A DNA stretch of 64,000 nucleotides. Origin: Zygnema cylindricum (Eukaryota > Streptophyta > Zygnematophyceae > Zygnematales > Zygnemataceae). Made by a program: the position numbers and the translations under genes. The notes under the pieces were generated by a model. That model did no database searches. It saw only the letters and a list, made by a program, of their open reading frames with translations, and was not told the origin of the DNA. The first letter of the stretch is position 1; the number at the start of each line of letters is the position of its first letter. Shown here one piece after another: positions 46,234 through 58,969 of the stretch. The stretch spans positions 255,803 through 319,802 of the forward strand of contig JBBHKE010000893.1 of assembly GCA_037447655.1 (NCBI GenBank). The letters are read 5' to 3'.

Positions 46234-49200
46234 ATGGAGACATCAAACTATCTTTTGTCACTCTCATTGAATGGATTATTTCTCAATATTCCGTGGGCCT
46301 GGCTGATGACAGCCTTTGCTGCCATTGCTATTATAGGGAGATTGTTTCTAAAAAGGGAAAGTACGCTTGATTGGGAGAATGCTCGCAGAAAAGCGAGAAT
46401 TCCGTACAAGAAAGATAATTATTATTATGTAAGACACATCTTCTTAACCAAACGTGTGTAATTATTCCTTTATTCCTAACACTTCAAACCTCCGATCTTT
46501 ATCCTTCTCACACTAAGGCAGTCAACCTGAATTATACTGTCTTTTCTTTCTCTTGTGTTCCTGTTACTCTTCTTTTTTCCTCTCACCTTTTCACATGCAG
46601 ACATACACATCTTAATTGCAAAAGCAAAAAAATGTTTCTACAAGACGAAATTGCTCCATGGGGAATTCAAGGCCAAACCTACAGACTCGAGTTTGCGCTT
46701 TTCTTTTATACACTTTGTTTATTACTAAAGAAAATTTTATTTGTTTTTTTGACTTCTTTTATCTTTCTCCCTCCCTTCTTTCTCTCTCGTTTGCCCTCAA
46801 TTTCAAAAGAAAAGTTTTTCCATTCACTTTGTTCTCTTTCCGTCCGGATAACTGTCAATCATGGTTACTGATATTTGCACTGGCGGTCTTGTTTATGAAA
46901 CATTGGTTATTGGGGAAACGGAATAAAAAGAATTGGAATGGCTGACTTCACGCGAATATTAAGTTTGAAGTTCGACAATTGCGAGTAGTAAGCTCAATAT
47001 TTGACAATTGCCGGATATTGACCAGCATTATAGCCAAACTTTTGAAAAAATTTAAGGTTATTTTCACATAGCTCTTTATTTTAATTGCTGTTTATTTTAA
47101 TGGCTGTTTTGTTCCAATTAACCAAATAGAAACGCATTTTGCCGCAAGTATGTTCAGGTAGTTTAATTGTTTTGACGTTTCTTTCTTCGATTGTGATCCA
47201 TTTTCTCCTGTTGTAATAAGAATTCAGGTTGGTTTCACAAAATTTAGGAGTGAAGTTGGTGTTTTGAAGTGTAGCGCATAATTAGGTGGATAACTGGCAG
47301 TAATAATTGGAAAATATAACTTTGAGAATATCTGTGAATTGTATTTCTGTCCTGCTTTTTATTTCCCTACCTTAAAAGGTTTTTGATTTTGAATTCACTT
47401 CCTTTTCCCCCCTCCTTTCTCCTCCACTACCCTCCCTCAGTCCCTCCCTCCCTCCCTCCCTCCCTCCCTGCTTCCTCCTTCCCATCCTTGCTCTCTCTCT
47501 TCCCTTTTCCCACTTGCGACCTTTCTCGCCCCCCCTATTTTGCAATTCCATCCAACGGGTATTGATTCAAACTGCTTATCCCCTTCAAGGTTCTTTTGTG
47601 TGTTTTTCATACACGCGAGTATAAGTATCTGTTTTTGTTTTGTGTTGTTTTGATCCACAGGCCAAGCATGGTGTGAAGTCATCAGAGGTGAGAGACTTTA
47701 CCAAATGATTGCAATTGGGTACATAGTGAGTTTATGAGGATAGAGAAATTCAAATATTAAACTATTGGGAATTACTTAATACAAGGTTGTAAGTTGAAAT
47801 TTTGAAGTTGGAATAGTCTTTTTTAATAGGATTTGGTAAATAGCTGCTCGGGAACTTCATAGAAATGGAACTACATCATTTTAGACAACTGAGAAGGTGC
47901 AATTCAAAGTAGTACACAGTAACCATAACAACTGTAATCATTTCGTTATTGAAATTGTAATTTTGATTGTGATTGTAATTGTATTCATAATCATAGTTGT
48001 TTGAAGTACCATAAAAGTCATAATCATAATTATAACTATGACCATAACTGTAACTATGGTTGTTGCTGTAATTCCACTCGTGATTGCGTGATTGTGATTG
48101 TCATTATCATTATCATTGTAAATTGTAAATGTTACGTTATGCAATGTTCTATAAAGTCATTATCATTATCATTATCATTGTAAATTGTAAATGTTACGTT
48201 ATGCAATGTTCTATAATTGTGCATTTATTTACCAAATTGTAAACCAATTATATTTATGATTTCCAATTGCACTTCATATGTAATTGTATAAGGAAATTAT
48301 GACTATAATTGTAATTGCCAATCGTAATATTCTTTCTTTCATTGTAGTTGTACAGGAGTTTATAATTAATTCGCGGAGTGTAGAGATTTTTACAAAGCAA
48401 TGGCTTCCTATCGATGGTCAACTGAAGGGATTAATTTTTTACTGCCATGGATATAGCGACACGTGTGCATATCTTTTTGAAGGTGAGGCTTATATTGGTT
48501 CATAAAGTTCTTATGAGATTCCCAATGAAATTTGGAACAGAAACAAATGTCTTGTGACAAGATTTACTGGAAAACTGTTTTATGAAAAATGACTATCCAT
48601 TACTTCATCAATTATTTTTGTTTGTTTCTTGTTTTCTCTAGTGTTATGAAGATATGTCCTTAATAAGATATAATGGTACACAGAGGTGAGATATCAAACA
48701 TTTTTTGGGACGCAGTCAGTTGCATCTCTCCTTCCTCTGCTCTCCCTCTTGTCTTTTTTCTCGAAAAAACTTCTCTTCTCGTCTCTCACTTTCCTCTCAT
48801 AAGATGTTGCTATTGCACTGGCAGCTCTCCCTCTCCTTCCCCCTCTCCCTCTCCTTTGCCCACTCCCTTTTCTGAAGAGCCTTTTGTTATCCCTCTCCCT
48901 CTTTCCTCTCCCTCTCCCTGTCCTCCTCTCTCCTCTCTCTCCTCCTCTCTCTCCTCTCTCTCCTCCTCTCTCTCCTCCTCTCTCCTCTCCCCTCTCCCCT
49001 CTCTCCTCTCCTCTCTCTTCTCCCCTCTCTTTTCTCTCTCTCTCCTCTCTCCTCTCTCCTCTCCTCTCCCCTCTCCCTTCTCTCCTTTCTCTCTCTCTCT
49101 CCCTTTTCTCTATGTATGTGTGTTTTTCTTTTCCTTCAGATGTTGCCATCAGATTGGCCGCCTCCCACTATGCGGTGGTGAGTATGGACTACGAAGGACA

Positions 49201-52200
49201 CGGCCAATCAGAAGGCCTCCACGTGTACATCAATCGGTTTGACACGATTGTGGAGGATGTGTTAGAATACGCAAAACACGTGAAAGGTGAGTGGGTCATG
49301 AAACCCAGTTATCTATTCATCTATTAATGCATTAATCCATTTATCCTTTTGACCAATAATTTAGTCGTTCGACTATGTACTTTGACGTTCTCATATTTGA
49401 GGAGAAAATATAAGATTATATTTTATCTGGTTTCAAGTCTCTGTTTTTCCTTTTTATGCACAGAATCGTACTTAAAATTTTCATCCTAGAGTTGTCGTGT
49501 TTCTCATGGAAACTCTACAAAAGTACTTTTAAGAAAGTGAATTTTTAGATGGCAAGCCTTTCCGTCAGGTATCGCTAAAACTTTCCTTTGTCATTCTGTT
49601 GATTTCTTGCAGAATGGGAAGAGTTTAGAGGTCTCCCCACCTTTCTTTACGGAGAATCCATGGGTGGGGCAGTGGCCATTAAAGCCCATTTATTTGACTC
49701 CTTTCTTTGGGATGGCGCAATTTTACTGGCTCCTATGTGTAAGGTGAGTTTTCTTTCATGTGTAGATTGAATTTGTGAATTGTATTTCTTTTGAATGTGA
49801 GATATTAGAATGATCACAGTAATTAGTGTGGATCATCTTGTTTAAGTGATTTCTTGTCGGCTACTCACAACATAGTGTGAACCGGATCGATTGTAAGGCA
49901 AAGGGGATTGCATGTCTACAAAAGTCATTTCTTTGTGTATTTGTATTTGGTGTGGATTACACTATTTGTCTGCGCTAGTCATCGATGCTTCAATGCTGTT
50001 AAGATGAATTAGCTAAATTGAATCAGGTGAATCAGGGCAAATTAGTAAGAATTAAATTAGGTCATGAATCTCGTTGAATTTTTCAATTTCACTGCGTCAC
50101 TGTACATGATTGAGTAGGGTTTGGTGGTATGTAGAGCTAACTTTTTCATGAAACAATTTTTTTTTCATCAAATTCTATTTTCAAGTGTATTGTTTGATAT
50201 TCCAAAGCTATGTACTCGTACTGTTTTACTGTTCACCGGTTTCTGTTTTACTGTTTTCTTGGTACTAATTTACTGTTGATTGTTATGTATTTACTTTCTG
50301 GAGCGTATATCTGAAGGGATGAAGTTTTGTCCTGTTCAGATTGCAGACCATCTGGTTCCTCCTGCTATTGTTGTCCTTTTCTTAAAAGCTTTAGCCGTAA
50401 TTTTCCCAACCTGGAAAATTGTTCCCACCAAGGATATTTGCAATGTGACTTTTCGAGATCCGAAGAAACTAGTACAGGTGAGATTTCGGTTCTGTTTTTA
50501 TTTTTCTGTCGCTGTTTTTCTTGTGGAAGAAAAAGTATACTTAATAACGTTGTGACAAAAATGTGATAAGCGTAAATGGTAACAAATTTGACTTGACATT
50601 CCTACTATGAGTCCTTGTCAAGAACCTTTTTGAGATTGGGAAAATTTTAAGCAAGGAAAATTGAGCGAAGGACAATCTTTCGTGTGGAAATGAATGTGCT
50701 TTGCCATATTCTTCTTTTTTTCTTAGTTATTTTGCATAGTTTTGTGGACTTTTTTACAAATGGTGTTTGAGTTTCCTAGTTCGACTTTTTAAATTCAGAA
50801 AGTTGGTCTTTTTTCCAATTTGGAGCAGTAGATTATTCAATTTTTTCACAAAGTTTTTTCCCAGTTATGGAATTATTCATTGCTTTTTTGAACTGTGCGG
50901 TTCTCTGTTCATATTATTTTCTTCCATTTCATATCTCCTTTTTTCCGCAAAACAATCCCATTCCCAATTCAGTATTGTAAAATAAGTGAATCCTATATTT
51001 CATGTTCATAATAAGACCTTGTGATTTAAATAAGGCAACTTACTTTCATTTACCGACTTTTAAGATTTTTCATCCTCTGTTATGATTTGCATGTTCATAG
51101 AGGTAATAACAATCTGTCACCCTTCAAAGAAATGGTAAAAACTGTTCGAATGGTAAAATATGGTCGGAAATGGTACCATAAGTTGTACGAAAACGGTTAA
51201 ATATGGTCAAAGATGGTCAAAGATGGCTGGAAAGTTTTCAAAGTGCCGGTTTTTCTGTGATTTGGGTGAGCCAGGGCCGAGCAAACCCTACAGCGCAAGA
51301 AGGAAAACCTCGCCTTCGGACCGCTGTACAGCTCCTGAAAACTACCGAAGAAATTGGGAGACGATTGTCTGAGGTCAGTTTTCGATGGATTTTTCAAAAT
51401 CAAATTAATTACGAGAGGATGCTTTAGTTTTAATGCTTTTTAGAGGTTTTTGCAATTTTCCTTTTTTTTTGTTTTTCGGGGGTGGGAGGAGGTTGTTTAT
51501 ATATGAGAGGTTGCTGTATTGAGGTTTTTAAGCAGTGTATGAGTATATTCTCTATTTTTTTGTGAAGGCTTTGGTTGATTCGTTTTTATATTTTAATTGT
51601 ATGTATGGATTGTATAGCCAGGTAAAAGAAAAAGTGAATAAACTAGTGAATAATTAGTAATTGAATTGTATTTTTGTAATTCAGAAATAGAATTCAAACA
51701 ACGAGTTTTAGTAGCTAACAAAGGTATGTGCTTATTGTGTTTGGACGTTTGAATATTTTACTTTTTTGTTTGTGAAAATGGCTTGTCCCTTCTGTCATTT
51801 AATTATTTTGTTATACAGTCATTCTTAGAAGGTGAGTGGGTTTCTTAATTAGAGATTTGAGAAGGAGAAATTCTGTCTTTTCGTTGTCGAAAATGTGATT
51901 TTTATGGACAAATGAGAGAAACGGTGGGTGGTGCTATTCGAAGGAAAAATTCATTACAAGAAGGGTGAAAGACTGAAGGTTTCCATTTTTTGTAAAAGAT
52001 TGTGAAATTTTGTTTAGCCTATTTGAGGTTTACCGTTTTTCCATGGTTTTCAATAAATGAGAAAACACCATGAAGTGAAATCACTTTTATAATTGCCAGA
52101 ACTGCATAAAACTGAAATATCTATATGAAAGAAAACAGAATGGGTACTTTTCTTTGCTTGACTGTTACCTTTATTCCTTAGTTGCACATGATCTAAAATA

Positions 52201-52742
52201 AAGCGAGATCGAGTTATCTGATTAAACCAAAAGATGCCAACATAATAATTTTTTGACCATCTTTATATTAATCTTGAATAAGAAAGTCTGATTTAGTTTT
52301 GCTAAATTGGCATACAAGAAATTGATGTTTTTGGTTGGTGAAGACTGTTCAATCTTTTTCGTGTTAACCTCGATTAGCAAAATGTGGTTTCGAGGAAGTC
52401 TGTATTCAACGTTTTTAATGTTTAAACCAGGTGACTCTACCTCTCCTTATCCTTCACGGTGGAGCCGATGTTGTCACGGATCCTTCAATAAGCCAAGCTC
52501 TCTACGACCAGTCCTTTAGTAAAGACAAAACTTTTCGTCTTTATCCCGACAGCTGGCATAGTCTTCTTTCTGGCGAACCGGACGAAATTGTGGATGTTGT
52601 TTTCTCCGATATTTTCACTTGGTTAGACGCAAGAAGCTTGCCGATCGATCATATTAAGTATGATTCCTCCATTACGGCAAATAAAGAGAGTCCGTACCTG
52701 GTGTACTTTGATGAAGACGCAACAAGTACGATGACAAGTTGA
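46234..52742 (+). CDS. MAGL: Membrane-anchored alpha/beta hydrolase, MAGL/caffeoylshikimate esterase type
   Basis: Eight exons in perfect phase, 391 codons plus TGA: 46234-46428, 47661-47687, 48356-48482, 49140-49286, 49613-49743, 50340-50477, 51275-51373, 52431-52742. Serine-hydrolase landmarks: oxyanion HGYSD at 105-109; nucleophile elbow GESMGG with Ser181; acid Asp301 in GGADVVTD; His331 in DSWHSLL. Plant-type blocks: LLAPMCK, WKIVPTKD, FRDPKK, KPRLRTAVQLLKTT and SGEPDE. In plants these enzymes split monoacylglycerols, lysophospholipids or caffeoyl shikimate; the substrate cannot be read from sequence. The first exon adds a hydrophobic segment (about residues 5-38), a likely membrane anchor, then a basic RRKAR stretch. 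The second exon is only 27 bases (AKHGVKSSE). Exon six starts at 50340, because MCK|IADHLVPP fits the family spacing better than an AG 36 bases upstream. The ATG at 46234 is the first in a frame open 5' of it; exon 1 has no homology support. Confidence 0.93.
47400..47520. repeat. (CCCT)n pyrimidine tract in esterase intron 1
   Basis: CCCTCCCT simple sequence upstream of the 27-base exon. Confidence 0.85.
48101..48216. repeat. ~60-bp tandem duplication in esterase intron 2
   Basis: TCATTATCATT microsatellite followed by TGTAAATGTTACGTTATGCA, present twice (about 48101-48154 and 48157-48216). Confidence 0.9.
48825..49125. repeat. (CTCTCC)n pyrimidine tract in esterase intron 3
   Basis: About 300 bases of C/T sequence running to the acceptor at 49138-49139. 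Confidence 0.9.
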
Positions 52743-53561
52743 ATATTTTTTGCATTTGTAAAAATTGTAGTCCTAGAAATCACAGAAGGTTGGGAATTTA
52801 CTGTTTTAAGTAGTGTTTCGAGGGAGATTGTTGTAAAGTCTTTTCTTTTCGGTAGTTTTTGCTTTGGGTTTCGTCTCCAAGTTTCCAGGAAATTGTGAGT
52901 TGTAGCAAGTCATTGTTTTCAGGCCATTGTTTTACTGCCTCTTCTTGTAGCATATTTTCAGGGTTGTATTACCTTTCACATCCCTTTTTTTTGTGGTCTG
53001 GTTCTAAAACATTGAGCATAGACGCACTAAGGTGATTAAAGTTAGCAAGAGAAGGCGATGGTTAGAAATGGGAGGAGGGGAAGTTTAGGAAATGGAAATG
53101 TGTGATTTTATTTTACTTTGTTTTGTTGTTCTGTTCGAAAGACACACGGAAGAAGTCGTAGGTGGTGTACAAACTCGTTTTTCTGTTTCACTTTTTCTGT
53201 TGTATATATTGGCTCTTGTAGTAAAGTCTTGAAATTTAAATTTTTTATTTTGGCTTTCGAATGTTAGATTTTAGGTGTTGATTAATGAGCTTTTCATTTT
53301 TTTTTGTGAAGAAACTGGGTTTTGAGCTCATGTGGAAACTGTAACCGTCTGTCACCACTTGTGAAGCATCAGAAGATCTCACAAACAAGTTTGTCGCCTT
53401 CGATTATCGTGGGACCCTTTTGATGCTGTAAGAATTCACTTACTGTCTGGTTTTCAATTTTCTTAATGTTTATGATGCCGTAACAAGCTTTGACACCATT
53501 GTAATATGAAGTTATTTTTTGGGTGTGGCTAATCCTATCAGTGAAACTGTTCCGTTCTGTA
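52743..53561. other. 3' flank of the esterase gene
   Basis: T-rich, no coding similarity; presumably contains the 3' UTR. No polyadenylation signal assigned. Confidence 0.5.
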
Positions 53562-54080
53562 CAGTCAAACCTGTATAGTCATTGTTAGAAAACGTGGTAT
53601 TACATGTCGTATACTCTATACTAATGTAGTAAAAGATGTATAATTTGCATTTATAAGAGGCATCGTAAGTCTGTACTTCACTGAAAACATTAAAACGGTC
53701 CTCGTACTATTTTCTCCATCGCCGTACGCTCAACGAACAAGCACTGTTCCCAGCTGGAACAACCGCTTACATGCCGTACATGAGGAGGTCAACGAGCGTC
53801 ATCAAATTTGTTCTCTTATTGTTTCCGGAGGACACGTGGAGGACACGTGTAATTACAAGATATTTGGAAGAATCCGCGGCTTCGATTGAATCCTTATAAC
53901 CCGGAATGTTATAGAACCGCGTCGTACGAGCCGCTCGATTATACGAATCCGACGGCTCAAAATGTCACCAGTACAATTGCTGAACCACAATGACGTAGCA
54001 GAACCGTGTCGTGCATCGGACGGAATGTCGGTGCTACTTTTATAAAAAGTTAGATTGTCTTTTGTGCATTAGGTTTTAGT
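53562..54080. mobile_element. Possible pogo/Emigrant-type MITE
   Basis: After TA at 53560-53561, CAGTCAAACCTGTATAGTCA resembles the inverted ends of pogo-derived plant MITEs. A weak matching end, TTAGGTTTTAGTG, lies near 54069-54081. The interior shows no gene. Confidence 0.3.
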
Positions 54081-54109
54081 GTGGGCGTTTCTAGATTATG
54101 TATCAGGTA

Positions 54110-54574
54110 CACCGCGAATCGTAATTAGAGTAAATTACTCTAATTCGGTTGCTCGAAATTTCGACTACATGAAATAGAGTAAATGATTATAATTTTTTCA
54201 TTATTCTATTTAAGGTAAAGTTTAATCAGCGTTTTTAATTCTAATGTAGGTTCGTTTTAAATAGTGTGGAGTACGGACGACCTCCGACCGTGCAAAATTG
54301 TACTTTATTAAGTAAAAAAGTACAAATAATGATTTAATACAGGCCGTTATCATGTAATTGCGTTTTAACAAACCGCATAGTGCAAACGTCATAGTGACGA
54401 TAAACTGTACGTTTTGCCAAATTCTGTACCAATACCTTATTTACAGTAGATGATATTGGCGTACCAAATTAGAGTACTTAAATAAATTAGAGTAAACTTC
54501 ATAGTTTAAACAGCTCTATATTTTTTAGTTTTTGTACTCTAATTTTTTCATTACTCTAATTACGATTTGCGGTG
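54110..54574. mobile_element. Tc1/mariner-like MITE with TA flanks, copy 2
   Basis: 465 bp; ends CACCGCGAATCGTAATTAGA and CTCTAATTACGATTTGCGGTG-type, TA on both sides (54108-54109, 54575-54576). Same family as 37199-37736. Confidence 0.85.
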
Positions 54575-54605
54575 TAGAGCACCGGGAATGGTCCTTAGTA
54601 TGGTA

Positions 54606-55221
54606 CAACGCGATTCGTAATTAGAGTAAATAACGCTAATTCGGTCGCCCTAAATTTCGACTCTATCACCTTAAATAGAGTAAATGATTCTAAATTTTTC
54701 ATTATACTATTTAAGGTAAGGTTTAATTAGCGTGAAAAATTATAATATAAGTTCGTTTTCAATAGTGTGGAGTGCGGATGACGTCCGACTGTGCATAATT
54801 GTAATTTTATAAGTAAAAAGGTACAAATAATGATTTAATAGAATCGCGCTCCCACGCGAAATTGCAATAAACAAAAAATTAATCACATCGAAAGTAAGTC
54901 GTTCGCATAACTCTCGTCCGTCGACAGCATCGTCGTCAGTGTGAACATTAGCTGACATTCAATGCGACAAATATTACTAACGTCATAATGACGTCAAAAA
55001 TATACGGACTGACAGATTTTGTACGTCGACATAATTTAGTGTTCATCATTTTAGCGCAGATAATTTTCGCCTACATAACCCAATATAGAGTACTTAAATA
55101 CATTAGAGTAAACTTCCTCTGTGAAAAAGTTATATCACACAAATTAGCGTTCATAACTCTAATTGTTTTTTTTTGTTTTTTTACTCTAATTTTTTCTTTA
55201 CTCAAATTACGATTCGCGGTG
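54606..55221. mobile_element. Tc1/mariner-like MITE with TA flanks, copy 3
   Basis: 616 bp; ends CAACGCGATTCGTAATTAGA and TCAAATTACGATTCGCGGTG, TA at 54604-54605 and 55222-55223. It lies only 30 bases after copy 2 in the same orientation. Confidence 0.85.
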
Positions 55222-55223
55222 TA

Positions 55224-55572
55224 CAGTACCAATTGTACGAGACTGTGTTCTGATTGGCCGGTTCGTCCTTTTGTGCTGTGAGGTGGGTGTATTTAGGACT
55301 CGGTGAATGTTTGAAGACTATACTGAAATTATGGGACTCCGAGGAGCATATCTTGCAGCATATTTGGACAGTTCGCATGAAACATCGCGGACCGCAAAAT
55401 GCCCTCTAAAGTACTGTACTGAACCTTGCGATTTTTTGCAACTTTTTGCACGCGCGAGCACGCTGTTGGGGCCACACCCCGTATTCTCCGCGCGACCGTA
55501 TGTTTAGGGTTATTTTATTTCTCTCTATTTTTTTAATTTATTATAAAAAATCACAAAACAAACCCTATGACC
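55224..55572. other. Gene-free spacer between MITEs
   Basis: No recognisable feature. Confidence 0.45.
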
Positions 55573-55580
55573 CTATTGAC

Positions 55581-56114
55581 CATAGTTCAAAAGTAGGCGT
55601 TTTTATGGTAGGCCTGTGGTAGGCGCACAAAACTTGGCACAAAACTCGCGTAGAGTAGGCATACTGTATGCGTGTGCGTTGTGCACACTCTGTGTGTTGT
55701 GTTCTCTATTCTGCCGCCGTACGAATTCTTTTAGCAAAAAGTCACGGCGTAGGATGACATTCCGCGGGAAAAAAAACCTGGAAAAAAAAAACACGGACAT
55801 AATTCCTATCGTAAATTGTGTTATGGGCCTTTCATGTGATCTTCTTAGATCGCTACTTTGATCAGCGACCGTCCAAAATCTGACGATTTACATACAAAAT
55901 ACCTCAAAACTCACGGAAAATTAAAAATTTGTCCGAATGTTTTTCAAAATTAAGACATGACGTTTAATTCTCTATCGATCGATGTGCAACTCAACCAAGT
56001 TAATATTATTTTCCATTTTGCGACCAATACAATATGGGTCTTAAGGCCATATTGTATGTTTTGCGTACAATAGGCATATTGTATGGGCCTACTTTCACCT
56101 ACTTTTGAACTATG
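55581..56114. mobile_element. hAT-like MITE, copy 3
   Basis: 534 bp; ends CATAGTTCAAAAGTAGGCG and CACCTACTTTTGAACTATG with exact 8-bp target duplication CTATTGAC (55573-55580, 56115-56122). Same interior as the copy at 27228 but in opposite orientation. Confidence 0.93.
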
Positions 56115-56122
56115 CTATTGAC

Positions 56123-57499
56123 ATACCCGATTACGGCGTGTGGGAGTATCTCTTCTCGGTGTGGACACAAGGACACACGGTTTTCTTAACTACTGGCCCT
56201 CATAACAAACCTAAGCTGTACCGGCGTATGAACTTTCAGTTTTGTCTGCTCTGTCTTTGTGATCTGCCGCGTCATATTTGAGCTGCGGTCAAACTTTTGT
56301 ACGGTCACAAGTGTACGGTAATCCTGTTGTATCGTCACGTTTCTGTACGGTAAAATAATGCAAGGTCAAGTCAATGTACGAAAACGCTATTGTAAGGTAC
56401 CGTTACCGTACGACCAAGTATCGGTTGTTAGGGGAGATTTGAGGACGAGAAATTTTTAAGTGTAAGGGTTCTTTCTCATGTAACCGAAACTTAGTCTTTT
56501 TACTTTGTTTTTTAGGGAATATTCTCCGTACAACTTTCAGAGCATTCGTATGTAAAGAAATGAAATCCTAACTTTAGTTTGTGACGGATATAGGCGTGGG
56601 TGTAATTTGTGACGATTGTAGATGCGTACAAAACTCGCGACAATTGATGACGTTTACAAAATAGAGACGGTTCTAGACGTCTAGCTACTTGTGACATTTT
56701 AGATGTTTAGGGTTTGTGACATTTTGACGTCAAGCGTACTTATGATAGCGTCGACGTCACAAATTCCGAAACATTGCGCCATGGTTTCCCGATTTTTTTT
56801 TCGTCCGTTCTCACTCTACTTGCCACCAAAATAAGCTAAACGATAGCCAAACAAAATATTTTTTACAGATATTTCATTTGATACCTTTCTTGCCTTTTTT
56901 CATTGCAAGAATTGTGAGATAGACGCGTTTGTGGGAGAGGGAGAGAGAGAGGCGCTTTCACGGACTTTGCTTTTGCGAAATGGCGTCCGTTGGTCGAAAC
57001 CGCCTCCACGGCCCTTGTACGTGAAAAAGCGCACGGAAAAAAGTCACGAAAGCTGGAAACGTGCAATGGTTTTTTTTTTTTTGGTACTTCGTGAACAAAA
57101 ATTGTCAAAAACTTTCGACACATGCGACAACATCTGCCTATTCGCTCACCTCATGTAACTATATTTAAAATCACCTCGTGAGGTAATTTTATATAAAGTT
57201 TGAAGATGAGCTGAAGGGACACGAAATTGGGTTGAAACGCGCTAGACGACAAACTACATCGCGCTAGACGACAAATTGTAGTACATATAAAGTTTCAAGG
57301 TAACGCAACTTGTACGGTGGTAATTTCATTTTTTTGGTACGGCTCCGGATTTTCACGTTTTTTTCTAAGTTATGGAGGAAAACGACAAAAAATAACTGTA
57401 ACTTTACCACATGCGAAAGTACCCTTAGCTTCAATATGTACAGGAATTAGAGTTTCAGCAGAATACATGTACGTAAGTACGGATATTGAACGAACATCA
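56123..57499. other. Gene-free stretch
   Basis: Many GACG/ACGTC words around 56580-56770; a CGCGCTAGACGACAAA unit occurs twice at 57237-57275. No coding similarity recognised. Confidence 0.5.
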
Positions 57500-57507
57500 C
57501 GACAAGG

Positions 57508-57810
57508 CATAGTTCAAAAGTAGGTGAAAGTAGGCACATACAATATGCCTATTGTATGCAAAACATACAATATGACCTTAAGACCCATATTGTATTCGGA
57601 CATATTCGGACCAATTAAAACATTCGGACAAAAAATTGGACCAATTAGAACATTCAGACCATAAAATTTTATTTACATTGTCAGATTCGGACGATCAGGC
57701 GGTCGCTGATCAAAGTAGCGATCTAAGAAGATCACATGAAAAGCCCATAACACAACTTACGATAAAGGCGCCGACCGGCCTACCATAAAAACGCCTACTC
57801 TTGAACTATG
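57508..57810. mobile_element. hAT-like MITE, copy 4 (short form)
   Basis: 303 bp, an internally deleted family member; ends CATAGTTCAAAAGTAGGTG and ACGCCTACTCTTGAACTATG with 8-bp target duplication CGACAAGG (57500-57507, 57811-57818). Confidence 0.93.
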
Positions 57811-58013
57811 CGACAAGGATTCTTGTGTACCTCGTCACCCCCGATGGACACGCGCCGCTGTGCGCCTAAACCCGCATTGATCAACCAGTAACGGCCGATC
57901 CTGCTTTTCCTTTTTTCCATCGCGATTTTTGTAACGAAGTCGTCATGACATGAGAGCCTTTGTGTCAACTGTGGTCAACGCATCCGGGCAGTACTGTACA
58001 CCGCAGAAAAGTA

Positions 58014-58500
58014 CACCGCCAATCGTTATTAGCGTTGTGTACACTGATTCTGTCCCGTTTTTTTTTTAATTATTCTCCATTAGCGTAGTTCATTCTATTT
58101 TTTTTCTGTATTCTATTTAGGGTTAATTTGTATGTACCGTCCAAAACGCTAGTACGACATCATGTAATTAGTGTGGTGTACAGATAGTGTCAGGCTGTAC
58201 ATAATTGTATTTTTTTTTATGTAAAAAGGTATAATTTATTATGTTTAATAGCTGCGGACGCATGAGAATGTGCGGTCTTAGAAGGGGTTGAATCCGGGTC
58301 CTAAAAATTTACGTTCGCACTTATTATACCAACAATCGTATTGTCAACAGTGTGAACGTCAAACAAATTCGTCTGTGGAAAATCATTTTTTCAGTAAATG
58401 AACGTAACTAATGCAATGTCGCGGCGTCGTATAACTATAACCTAGACATATACAATTTCAATACCGAGAAGGTTCTTTGTAAGCACTTTTAGTTACTATT
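58014..58500. mobile_element. Tc1/mariner-like MITE, truncated
   Basis: Left end CACCGCCAATCGTTATTAGC after a TA, then the family block TAGTGTGGTGTACAG..CTGTACATAATTGTA. The right end was not found; the end coordinate is approximate. Confidence 0.55.
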
Positions 58501-58969
58501 AATGCTATTTTATGGTTATGGTCCATTTAGCGTAAAAATTTATTGTATTAAGGTGAAGATGGTCCCATTTAGTATAAATGTCCATTGTAATATGGTGTCG
58601 AACACAAAATAAAGTAAACGTTTATGTTAATACGGGGTTGATGTGCAAAAAAATACTAAATTAAGGTTGTTATTTGTATTTTTTAGAATAAAACTACATC
58701 ATTTGGCGTTGGTGATATTTGGGGATAGGAAACGCCAAACGCGGACAGTACATAAAAAAACGAATCTGGTTTTGGCGAATCACAACTAACTGTTTTTTAG
58801 TGGGAATTTTTACGGCGTTTTTTTTACAAATAATTCATTTTGTTCACCGCGAAGCAGACGAACGCTCCGCCGCCTGCTCCACCTTTTATCCATGGGTTCC
58901 ACCCTATCAACCTACCATTTTCTCGTCCAGCCACCCTGTCTCTTCCATATCTCCTTAACTTTATGGTGA

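Noticed and set aside
50304-50339. Esterase exon six starting 36 bases earlier (RISEGMKFCPVQ)
   Set aside because: In frame, but it would insert 12 residues between MCK and IADHLVPP, where plant relatives have none; the AG at 50338-50339 fits better.
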